A stretch of 14,127 nt of DNA, taken from Balneolales bacterium. GTDB taxonomy: Bacteria > Bacteroidota > Rhodothermia > Balneolales > Natronogracilivirgulaceae. The notes under the pieces are model-generated. The model had not been told where the DNA came from, searched no databases, and was given only the letters and a program-made list of their open reading frames with translations. The translations under genes and the position numbers were made by a program. Shown one piece after another: positions 6,471 to 12,798 of the stretch; the first letter of the stretch is position 1, and the number at the start of each line of letters is the position of its first letter. The stretch is from NCBI GenBank assembly GCA_007135895.1, contig SLHZ01000233.1, positions 1 through 14,127 of the forward strand, read 5' to 3'.

Positions 6471-7364
6471 ATGCCCATGCCGGGAATCATCAACGTCATA
6501 TTGGCTGCAATGCTTTGGACATCCGGTGTTCCGGATGCCGGCGGTCTGTCCGGCCCGGCTCCGGAGCCGGTATCGGTGTCGACAGCCGGGTCTGTTGGAA
6601 CAGGCCACCTGTCCGCCGTTTCGGACCACCCGTCCAAATCGGACAGGAATGTTGGTCCGGTCAGTCCGTCCGAAACGAGTCGGTTGCCTGCAGCTATGGC
6701 CCACCTGTCTACAGCGGACAGGGAGGCGAGTCCGACGGCCATACCGGTCATTCTGGAGAAGGCGAAGGCATCGCTTGACGGCATGTACTGCAATGATTCC
6801 TACCGTTTCCACCTTCAGCCGCGCTGGATCCCCTCAACGCTGGCCCGGTTGCCGGCGGATGCGGTGCATGACGTGACCATGCTGGGTTCGCTGGATCGCT
6901 ACACCGGTTTTCATGTGGTCTACGAGCATCGCGGCAGAAGACAGGAGGTCCGCATACAGTTGAAAGTGGATATTGATCAGTGGCTGCCGGTAGCCCGGGA
7001 GCTGGTGACGGCCGGCACGGTGATTGGCGGAGACCATCTGGATATGCGATGGGTGAATGTGCCGCGTGACCGCGGACAGCTGGTCACCGATCCTGCCGTG
7101 CTGCATGGCAAGACACTCCGTCGTACGCTGGCGGCAGGAGAGCCGGTGCGCACCGCCGATATTACCACAGAGTTCCTCGTGGAGGTGGGCCAGGCGGTTC
7201 AGCTCGTCATGACCGGCGATGGCACAGTCATTGAGCTGACGGCCGTAGCACGCCAGAACGGCGCACTGGGTGATGATATCCGAGTCTACAGCGATGATAC
7301 CCGTCGCACATACCTTGGCCGTGTGGAGCAGGCCGGCCGGGTGCAATGGATACGAACTTTATAA
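6471..7364 (+). CDS. flgA: FlgA, P-ring assembly chaperone (SAF domain)
   Basis: FlgA is a periplasmic chaperone needed for FlgI to polymerise into the P-ring. The 297-aa protein starts with a short hydrophobic segment (about 5-18) that fits a signal peptide, then a Pro/Ser/Thr/Gly-rich low-complexity stretch (about 25-90) without family character, then the conserved part. The SAF-like region has the expected order: WLPVARELVTAGTVIGGDHL (about 170-189), the MRWVNVPRDRGQ segment, VLHGKTLRRTLAAGEPV (about 208-224), and the C-terminal VGQAVQLVMTGDGTVIELTAVAR plus GALGDDIRVYSDDTRR block typical of FlgA. A start at 6477 is equally possible (MPMPG has two Met), with no Shine-Dalgarno at either. It lies between the rod genes and flgH. 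The long linker makes it larger than the usual 220-250 residues. Confidence 0.92.
   Translation: MPMPGIINVILAAMLWTSGVPDAGGLSGPAPEPVSVSTAGSVGTGHLSAVSDHPSKSDRNVGPVSPSETSRLPAAMAHLSTADREASPTAIPVILEKAKASLDGMYCNDSYRFHLQPRWIPSTLARLPADAVHDVTMLGSLDRYTGFHVVYEHRGRRQEVRIQLKVDIDQWLPVARELVTAGTVIGGDHLDMRWVNVPRDRGQLVTDPAVLHGKTLRRTLAAGEPVRTADITTEFLVEVGQAVQLVMTGDGTVIELTAVARQNGALGDDIRVYSDDTRRTYLGRVEQAGRVQWIRTL
6608..6647. repeat. Inverted repeat inside the flgA linker
   Basis: CCTGTCCG at 6608-6615 is the exact reverse complement of CGGACAGG at 6640-6647. Between the arms a nested GGAC (6623-6626)/GTCC (6632-6635) pair could form a smaller stem. A similar but shorter element, CCTGTC ... GACAGG, lies near 6705-6722 in the same low-complexity part of flgA. 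The region is within coding sequence. Confidence 0.6.
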
Positions 7365-7383
7365 TACAACAGACCCCGACCGT

Positions 7384-8025
7384 ATGAAAAGCAAAACCAG
7401 AAAACCACTATTTCGGACGGCAGGCTGCTTCGCATGGATGCTTCTGATGTGTTCGCCCTGTCTGCTGCCGGCACAGGCGCAGAATTCGCTGTTTCGCGAC
7501 ACGCGGGCCAGTCAGGTCGGCGATATCATTACCGTGGTACTCATGGAAAACATATCCGGCAGTTCCTCCACCGGTTCTCAGCGCAGTTCCACCACCGATG
7601 GCGGGGCCTCCGGTTCCACATCGTCCAATTTTCTGCCCTTTGAGCCCTATTTCGGGACCAACGCCAACGTAAATTTTCGCAGCAATGAGCAGAACCAGGC
7701 CAATCAGCGTCAGTTGCTTCAGGGCTATCTGAGTGTCCAGATCGTTGAGGTCACCCCACGCGGCGATCTGATTGTCAGCGGTTCGAGGGTCACAGAACTC
7801 AACGGTGAACTGCACGAAATAACGCTTAAAGGCGTGGTGCGGCCCACTGATGTTGACAGTGGCAACAGGGTGCCCTCTTACCGGGTGGCCAATGCCGAAA
7901 TCAATTACCAGAAAAAAGGCGGGGTCCGCCAGATGGCCCGGAGGCCCGGTTTCACCCGGCGCCTGATCTTTGTCGGAGTGGGAGCCGCCATGGGAGCCGC
8001 CATACTTGTCCGTGAACTGCTATGA
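7384..8025 (+). CDS. flgH: FlgH, L-ring protein
   Basis: FlgH builds the outer-membrane L-ring, the bushing around the distal rod. The 213-aa product has a basic N-terminus, a hydrophobic stretch (about 15-29) and a signal-peptidase-I-like AQA site at 30-32. The conserved FlgH start of the mature domain follows (NSLFRDTRASQVGDIITVVL, 34-53), then a Ser/Thr/Gly-rich linker (58-81), an NEQNQANQRQLLQGYLSVQIVEV block (101-123) and GDLIVSGSRVTELNGELHEITLKGVVRP (127-154). FlgH is normally a lipoprotein, but no good lipobox is seen: the candidate at Cys23 is LLMC. The protein ends in a Gly/Ala-rich hydrophobic helix (about 194-210) that the enterobacterial protein lacks. The start at 7384 gives the basic MKSKTRK signal n-region; the frame is open back to 7270 but that overlaps flgA. 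There is no Shine-Dalgarno. Its stop overlaps an in-frame upstream ATG of flgI. Confidence 0.93.
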   Translation: MKSKTRKPLFRTAGCFAWMLLMCSPCLLPAQAQNSLFRDTRASQVGDIITVVLMENISGSSSTGSQRSSTTDGGASGSTSSNFLPFEPYFGTNANVNFRSNEQNQANQRQLLQGYLSVQIVEVTPRGDLIVSGSRVTELNGELHEITLKGVVRPTDVDSGNRVPSYRVANAEINYQKKGGVRQMARRPGFTRRLIFVGVGAAMGAAILVRELL

Positions 8026-8075
8026 GAACAAGAACCCTTATGAACCGCCATACCAACCATCACAGGAAACATGTT

Positions 8076-9296
8076 ATGAGCAATGCTGTTCTTCGGTCCG
8101 GAGATGTAACTGCAGCTCCGGTTGTTGCACCGGCAATTGCTCCGGTTGTTGCACCGGCCGTCACCGCCCCGTCCGTTGCCACACTGGCTGTTGCCGTGCT
8201 TGCAATAGTATTTGCGGCCATTGTTCCGGATGCCCGGGCGCAGACCCGGCTCAGCGATCTGGTGGAAGTGGAGAATGCCCACCGCAAGGAGCTCATCGGC
8301 TATGGACTGGTAACCGGTCTGGATCGTACCGGAGACCGTACGCTGAGTACGCGTGGAGCGGTTTTTACCGTACAGTCCATTGCCAACATGCTGGAAAACT
8401 TCGGGATCACGGTTGATATGGAACGGCTCCGCACCCGAAACGTCGCCGCGGTCATGGTGACGGCCACCGTGGGTCCGTACAATGCCCCGGGAAGCGCCAT
8501 TGATGTCACGGTCTCCTCCCTGGGCGATGCCAGCAGCCTGCAGGGGGGTGTTCTGCTTCAGACGCCGCTGTTTGACCCCGATAACCAGGAGATCGCTGTG
8601 AAGGCACAGGGTCCGCTCACGGTAGGTGGTGTATCGGCAGAGATACCGGGAGCCCGTGTTACCCGGAACCATACGCTCACCGGTCTGGTGCCGGGAGGAG
8701 GGGTCGTCCTTCAGAACGAGCATTATGTCCATGACGTCGACCGGCCGCTTGGTCTGGTTCTCAGGGAACCCAACTTTACCAACGCCCGCCGGATTGCCGA
8801 GCGCATCAACGAAACGTTCGAATCGGAGCTCGCCAAGGTGGCCCATCCCGGACTGGTACAGGTCCAGTGGCCCGGTGCTTTCCAGGATCAGGGATCCATG
8901 AATATTTTCGCCAGCCTGATCATGGAGCAGGAGATCAGTGTGGATACGCCTGCCCGGGTTGTGATCAATGAGCGAACCGGCACCATCATTGCCGGCGGCA
9001 ATGTGACGATTGACGAGGTGCTCATTGCCCACGGGAATGTGAAGGTGCGAACCCACGTGACACCGTTTGTTGTGCAGCCTGCCCCGTTTACCCAGGCCGA
9101 AACCATTGTGGAGAGCATCCCCGAGGTAACCATTGTGGAAGATGCGGCCCAGACTCTGGTGCTGGATCCGGAAACCACCGTAGGTCAGCTTGCAACAGCC
9201 CTGACCACACTAGGCCTGAGTCCGCGTGACATCATTTCCATCTTCCAGGCCATTGATCGTGCCGGTGCCCTCCGCGGGCAGCTTATCGTCATGTAA
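8076..9296 (+). CDS. flgI: FlgI, P-ring protein
   Basis: FlgI forms the periplasmic P-ring around the rod. After the signal region the mature part begins around QTRLSDLVEVENAHRKELIG and is about 350 aa, the family norm. Characteristic blocks are LIGYGLVTGLDRTGD, the VFTVQSIANMLENFGI segment, RNVAAVMVTATVGPYNAPGS, VTVSSLGDASSLQGGVLLQTPL, and near the C-terminus RVVINERTGTIIAGGNVTID and LSPRDIISIFQAIDRAGAL. The start at 8076 has AGGAAA at 8064-8069 with a 6-nt spacer. In-frame alternatives at 8040 and 8022 (the latter overlapping the flgH stop as ATGA) would add 12 or 18 residues rich in Arg and His, giving a more basic signal n-region. From 8076 the signal region is still about 55 residues, with an ARA-type cleavage site before QTRLS and a duplicated Ala/Pro/Val block. 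FlgA (upstream) is its chaperone. Confidence 0.95.
   Translation: MSNAVLRSGDVTAAPVVAPAIAPVVAPAVTAPSVATLAVAVLAIVFAAIVPDARAQTRLSDLVEVENAHRKELIGYGLVTGLDRTGDRTLSTRGAVFTVQSIANMLENFGITVDMERLRTRNVAAVMVTATVGPYNAPGSAIDVTVSSLGDASSLQGGVLLQTPLFDPDNQEIAVKAQGPLTVGGVSAEIPGARVTRNHTLTGLVPGGGVVLQNEHYVHDVDRPLGLVLREPNFTNARRIAERINETFESELAKVAHPGLVQVQWPGAFQDQGSMNIFASLIMEQEISVDTPARVVINERTGTIIAGGNVTIDEVLIAHGNVKVRTHVTPFVVQPAPFTQAETIVESIPEVTIVEDAAQTLVLDPETTVGQLATALTTLGLSPRDIISIFQAIDRAGALRGQLIVM
8115..8162 (+). repeat. 24-bp tandem duplication in the flgI signal region
   Basis: Two adjacent 24-bp units (8115-8138 and 8139-8162) are identical over their first 20 bases (an 18-base block GCTCCGGTTGTTGCACCG plus GC) and diverge only at the end. 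They encode APVVAPAI followed by APVVAPAV. The unit length keeps the reading frame, so it lengthens the N-terminal export region of FlgI without affecting the mature protein. Confidence 0.85.
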
Positions 9297-9317
9297 TAAA
9301 AACGCCCCGTCACCCTG

Positions 9318-9689
9318 ATGAAAATCAACTTCCCCATATCACAAGGACAACCGGTCGTCACTGAGGAACGCCGGGAACAGATCCGGCGTGAGAAGACGGC
9401 CACCCAGTTTGAGGAAATCTTTGCCCGTCATCTGGTCAAGGAGATCTCCAAGAACACCTTCCGGCTCGACAAGGCTACGGGGGGCATGGGACACGGTTCG
9501 GATCTCTACCGGGAGTTCATCACCGAGGCTCTGGCCGGCCAGCTGGCGGAGCAGCGGACGCTGGGCGTTGCCGATCTGCTCATGAAGTACTGGGAGCGCC
9601 AGGATAACGCCGTGGATTTCTTGTCCAGGGCCGGACCTGATGAATCCGTCGACGAATCAGACGATCAATCCGACAAGCCATCACACTGA
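9318..9689 (+). CDS. flgJ: FlgJ-type rod-binding protein, single domain without muramidase
   Basis: This 123-aa protein corresponds to the N-terminal rod-binding (rod cap) domain of FlgJ. Supporting segments are TATQFEEIFARHLVKEISKNTF (about 27-48), a Gly-rich GGMGHGSDLYREFITEALAGQLAEQ block (about 55-79), and LGVADLLMKYWER. The glucosaminidase/muramidase domain present in enterobacterial FlgJ is absent; the protein ends in an acidic, Ser/Asp-rich tail and a stop at 9687-9689. Single-domain FlgJ is common outside gamma-proteobacteria, where a separate hydrolase opens the peptidoglycan. It sits 21 nt after flgI and 43 nt before flgN. No Shine-Dalgarno is evident. Confidence 0.88.
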   Translation: MKINFPISQGQPVVTEERREQIRREKTATQFEEIFARHLVKEISKNTFRLDKATGGMGHGSDLYREFITEALAGQLAEQRTLGVADLLMKYWERQDNAVDFLSRAGPDESVDESDDQSDKPSH

Positions 9690-9732
9690 AAAGTGTATCA
9701 CCCAGACCAGTAAAACACATAAATCCACGATC

Positions 9733-10248
9733 ATGTCTCAAAGGGAACCCGGTGTATTTCCATTTCAAGCGCTGTCACGCAGTGTGCGTCAGCTGGATCA
9801 GGCCTGCCGGCATTACATGGAGGTGATGTACCATCAGCTCAACGCCATCATTCGATCTGATGCCGATAAAATCATGGCTCTGAGTGAGAAGAGCATGACG
9901 GCCCAGGAGGTCTTTCAGTCCGCCGAACAGCATTTTGTCCATGAACTCCGGCAATGTCTGCCCGAGCCTCCTGAAGGCGAGAGCAAGGTGACCCTTGAGG
10001 TTCTCAAAGGTGTCTGGCCCGAATATGCTTTGTATATCGAAGAGTGGCAGAATCAGATTGCACGCAATGTGGCGCGGCTTCAGGACCAGCAGCTGCAGCT
10101 GCTCAAGCTGCTGGAGTTTGCTCAGGCCCGCAATGCCGATCTGATCCATACCGTCTATGAAATGCGGGGGAACAAGGGACAGCGCTACAGTCAGAAAGGC
10201 GAGAAAACCGGTCCGTCCACCGGGATGGCCATCAACCAGGAGGGCTGA
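9733..10248 (+). CDS. flgN: FlgN-like export chaperone for FlgK and FlgL
   Basis: FlgN is a cytoplasmic chaperone that binds the hook-associated proteins FlgK and FlgL and delivers them to FlhA. This 171-aa product is almost entirely helical, with coiled-coil-like stretches (about 18-60, 98-140) and the FlgN-type C-terminal helix ending in LLKLLEFAQARNADLIHTVYEMRG (about 122-145), followed by a basic, polar tail. Sequence conservation in this family is weak, so position directly upstream of flgK and flgL carries much of the assignment. The start at 9733 (MSQREPG) avoids overlap with flgJ; the frame is open back to 9640, inside flgJ. No Shine-Dalgarno. A 54-nt gap separates it from flgK. Confidence 0.8.
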   Translation: MSQREPGVFPFQALSRSVRQLDQACRHYMEVMYHQLNAIIRSDADKIMALSEKSMTAQEVFQSAEQHFVHELRQCLPEPPEGESKVTLEVLKGVWPEYALYIEEWQNQIARNVARLQDQQLQLLKLLEFAQARNADLIHTVYEMRGNKGQRYSQKGEKTGPSTGMAINQEG

Positions 10249-10302
10249 GTCAGCCCACAGCAACCACAGCGCCATGGCACCACCATACAGAAACCGGAAC
10301 CT

Positions 10303-11661
10303 ATGAAAACCACTTTTGAAATAGCAAAAAGCGGTTTGTTCAGCGCGGAGCGATCGCTCTCAACAACAGCCAACAACATCATCAACGCCAATACGCCCGG
10401 CTACAGCCGGCAACGTGTGGACAAGGCGCCCATGGGCCAGAATATCGGCCATTTGAATATGGGTCTGGGTGTCAATGTACTGGCTGTGAACCGGGCTCGC
10501 AATGAGATGATCGATTTGCAGCTTCATCAAAGACGCAGCCATATGGGTATGATGCAAGAGCAAAAAGCTGTTTTTGAGCAGCTGGAGGCGTCTCTGATCA
10601 CCGACTCCGGTGCCGACCTGGATTATCGCATCGGCCGTTTTTTCGATCTCTTTTCAGAGCTTTCCAATGATCCGCAGGATATGAGCGTCCGGAACAACCT
10701 TGTTTCGGAGGCCGTTCAGCTGACCAGCCATATGCGCGACATATCGGACAGTATGGAGCAGATCAGCGAGAATTCCAGTTACTCGGGTGAAAAAACCATT
10801 CAGCGAATCAACGAACTGCTGAACGACCTGTCGAAGCTCAATGAAACCATTCGTTCGGCCGAAGCCATGAATCGGCCTGACAATGCCGGGCTTGACATGA
10901 GAGTCAAGCTGCTCGAGGAACTCTCCGGGCTGGTCGACTTTGAGACCACTAACCTGCCCAGTGGAAGTCTGGGCATCCACATCGGTGGCGTAGAGGTACT
11001 GTCCGAAACCGTCGTAAGGCCCCTGCAGGCCGATATAAACAATACCGACAAGACGTTTGTGCTTCGTCTGGACAATGGCACGGTGGTACGGCCCACGGGA
11101 GGCAAGCTCGCCGCTGCCATGAGCCTGTATACCGATGACATACCCGCTTTGAAAGAGCGGCTCGACCTTCTGGCCGAAACCATTGTGACCGAGGTCAACG
11201 CACTGCATCAGCAGGGATTCGGACTTCTTGATGATCAGCCGCGGGACTTTTTTGATCCGGCCGGGACCGATGCGTCGAGCATCCGTGTGCTGGATGAAAT
11301 CGTGGCGGACCACCGCCATGTGGCGGCATCATCGGTAGCCGGAGAGGCCGGAAATTCGGAGATTGCGGCATCTATGGCGAATTTGCGCAACGAGCGGCTC
11401 ATTGACGGCAGCCGCGTGGTCGACTACGCGGTCCGGCTGATGAGCGAACCGGGAAGCCGGCTTTCGCACCTCCGGAATGAGATGCAGACCCGCGAATCCG
11501 AGATACAGATGCTTGAGGAGCAGCAGCAGCGTGAATCCGGTGTCAATCTCGATGAGGAGCTCACTTTGATGATTCAGTATCAGAATGCCTATCAGGGAGC
11601 GGCGCGCGTACTGGCGGCTGCCCAGAACATGTATGATACCCTACTCAGTGTATTGAGGTAA
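10303..11661 (+). CDS. flgK: FlgK, hook-associated protein 1
   Basis: FlgK is the first hook-filament junction protein, secreted unfolded by the flagellar export system. The 452-aa product has the axial-protein N-terminus: FEIAKSGLFSAERSLSTTANN followed by INANTPGYSRQRV (about 28-40), the signature shared by rod, hook and FlgK proteins. A long helical D1 region follows (about 85-200), then a beta-rich middle (about 225-270), and the C-terminal D0/D1 segment GVNLDEELTLMIQYQNAYQGAARVLAAAQNMYDTLL (about 413-448), the classic FlgK ending. It is about 100 residues shorter than the enterobacterial protein (547 aa), consistent with a reduced outer domain. GGAA lies 4 nt before the ATG, a weak and close ribosome site. 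The flgL ATG follows 2 nt after its stop. Confidence 0.96.
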   Translation: MKTTFEIAKSGLFSAERSLSTTANNIINANTPGYSRQRVDKAPMGQNIGHLNMGLGVNVLAVNRARNEMIDLQLHQRRSHMGMMQEQKAVFEQLEASLITDSGADLDYRIGRFFDLFSELSNDPQDMSVRNNLVSEAVQLTSHMRDISDSMEQISENSSYSGEKTIQRINELLNDLSKLNETIRSAEAMNRPDNAGLDMRVKLLEELSGLVDFETTNLPSGSLGIHIGGVEVLSETVVRPLQADINNTDKTFVLRLDNGTVVRPTGGKLAAAMSLYTDDIPALKERLDLLAETIVTEVNALHQQGFGLLDDQPRDFFDPAGTDASSIRVLDEIVADHRHVAASSVAGEAGNSEIAASMANLRNERLIDGSRVVDYAVRLMSEPGSRLSHLRNEMQTRESEIQMLEEQQQRESGVNLDEELTLMIQYQNAYQGAARVLAAAQNMYDTLLSVLR

Positions 11662-11663
11662 CC

Positions 11664-12569
11664 ATGAGAATAACCCAGAAAATGATCTTCGACGATATCC
11701 TGAGGCACACCCGAAGCAACCGTGCTGAAATGGCCCGGATTCAGTCCAGTATATCAAGTGGTGTTGCTGTACGCGCGGCGTCGCAGGATCCCATTGCCTT
11801 TGAACGCAGCCGGATTATCAAGGATGATATCCGCAAGAACGAGCAGTATCAGAGCAACATCAGCAGCGGCCTTCGTCAGGCCCGGATGGCCCAGGAAGCC
11901 CTGGATGAGTCCATCGACAATCTTATTGAAGTCAAGCGCATCCTGACACTGGCATCCTCCGACACCCAGGGTCCGAATGTCCGTGAGACACTGGCCGGCG
12001 AGATAGCGGGAATCCGTGACAACCTGCTTGCGACACTCAATGTGAAATACGGAGATCGTCACCTGTTCGCGGGTACCAACAGCGAATCTCCTCCTTTCCA
12101 GCCTGATGTGAACGAGCCGGGAGGAGTAGCTAACTACAGCAGCAGCACCCCCTTGTCGGTCCGGGCCGGTGACAACGTCACCCTGGATATCAGTGTGACC
12201 GGTACGGCGCTGCGCGATACAGGAGCACAGGCTGCAGGCGGCGACCTTTTCGGGATTATTCAGGAAATCGAACAGGCGTTGCTCAACGATGATTCGGATA
12301 CACTGAGATCCCTGCTGCCCGATGTTGACAAGATGGTAGACCATGTGACCAACGAAACCGCGAGGTTGGGAACCAGTATCAACCGGCTGGAGTTCATGTT
12401 CGAACAGTATGAATCCTCCGCCATTCTTCGCAAGGCCGAGGTGAGCGAAATGATTGACACCGACTATGCGCAGGCCTTTTCCGACCTGCAGCGCAACCAG
12501 ATTGCCTTTGAGGGTGCCATGGCGGTACACTCCTATGCGATCCGGAACACCTTGATGGACTATCTCTGA
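11664..12569 (+). CDS. flgL: FlgL, hook-associated protein 3
   Basis: FlgL is the second junction protein between hook and flagellin filament. The 301-aa product (Salmonella FlgL is 317) has the flagellin-family N-terminal helix MRITQKMIFDDILRHTRSN, then the motif SSGVAVRAASQDPIAFERSRIIKDD (about 30-54), a helical segment to about 125, KYGDRHLFAGTNSESPPF near 128-145 as in FlgL, a small beta domain, and a C-terminal helix ending LQRNQIAFEGAMAVHSYAIRNTLMDYL. The ribosome site TGAGG (11654-11658) overlaps the flgK stop, with a 5-nt spacer, so the two genes are almost certainly cotranslated. It is the last recognisable structural flagellar gene in the window. Confidence 0.96.
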   Translation: MRITQKMIFDDILRHTRSNRAEMARIQSSISSGVAVRAASQDPIAFERSRIIKDDIRKNEQYQSNISSGLRQARMAQEALDESIDNLIEVKRILTLASSDTQGPNVRETLAGEIAGIRDNLLATLNVKYGDRHLFAGTNSESPPFQPDVNEPGGVANYSSSTPLSVRAGDNVTLDISVTGTALRDTGAQAAGGDLFGIIQEIEQALLNDDSDTLRSLLPDVDKMVDHVTNETARLGTSINRLEFMFEQYESSAILRKAEVSEMIDTDYAQAFSDLQRNQIAFEGAMAVHSYAIRNTLMDYL

Positions 12570-12603
12570 TTTCGGGATAAACCGGTATCTGCCTGGCGCC
12601 TGT

Positions 12604-12798
12604 CACCAGTCAGCAGTAAACAACCACCAGTAAATAACCAGCAGGAACCCATTTTCAGCAAGCAATCAGCAGTAACCAGTAACAAACTACAAACCAGCAT
12701 TCACCAGTCAGCAACCACCAGTAGTCAGTCGAAAACCAGCAGCAACCAGTCGCCAGTAACCAGTAACAAACTACCAACCAGTAACCAATCATCAGCAA
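12604..12798. repeat. Degenerate 7-bp tandem array between flgL and the TPR gene
   Basis: From 12604 the sequence can be cut into about 28 consecutive 7-base units without any phase break, ending at the ATG at 12799. Commonest forms are CACCAGT, AACCAGT, CAGCAGT, CAGCAAC and AACAAAC, a rough consensus of [CA]A[CG]CA[GA][TC]. A 28-bp block is repeated with one mismatch at 12670-12697 and 12754-12781, 84 bp (12 units) apart. The period is not a multiple of three and the array fills nearly the whole 229-bp intergenic gap. No terminator or promoter is recognisable within it. Confidence 0.85.

Noticed and set aside
7905..9056. Long minus-strand open frame (383 codons).
   Set aside because: It lies antisense to flgH and flgI, which have full family matches; Gly/His/Arg-rich composition without domain character is typical of a shadow frame in GC-rich DNA.
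10275..10288. TGGCAC upstream of flgK as a possible sigma-54 -24 element.
   Set aside because: The sequence 5 nt further on is TACA, with no TTG(C/A) -12 half, unlike the two elements in the flhB/flgF region.
11754..12530. Minus-strand open frame of 258 codons.
   Set aside because: Antisense to flgL over nearly its whole length, with no recognisable motif or ribosome site.
12570..12603. Possible terminator after flgL.
   Set aside because: Short GC-rich words (CCGGTA, GGCGCC) but no stable stem followed by a T run.
12604..12798. Possible CRISPR array.
   Set aside because: Units are 7 bp, contiguous and degenerate, without spacers of constant length or a conserved 25-40-bp repeat, and no cas genes are present.
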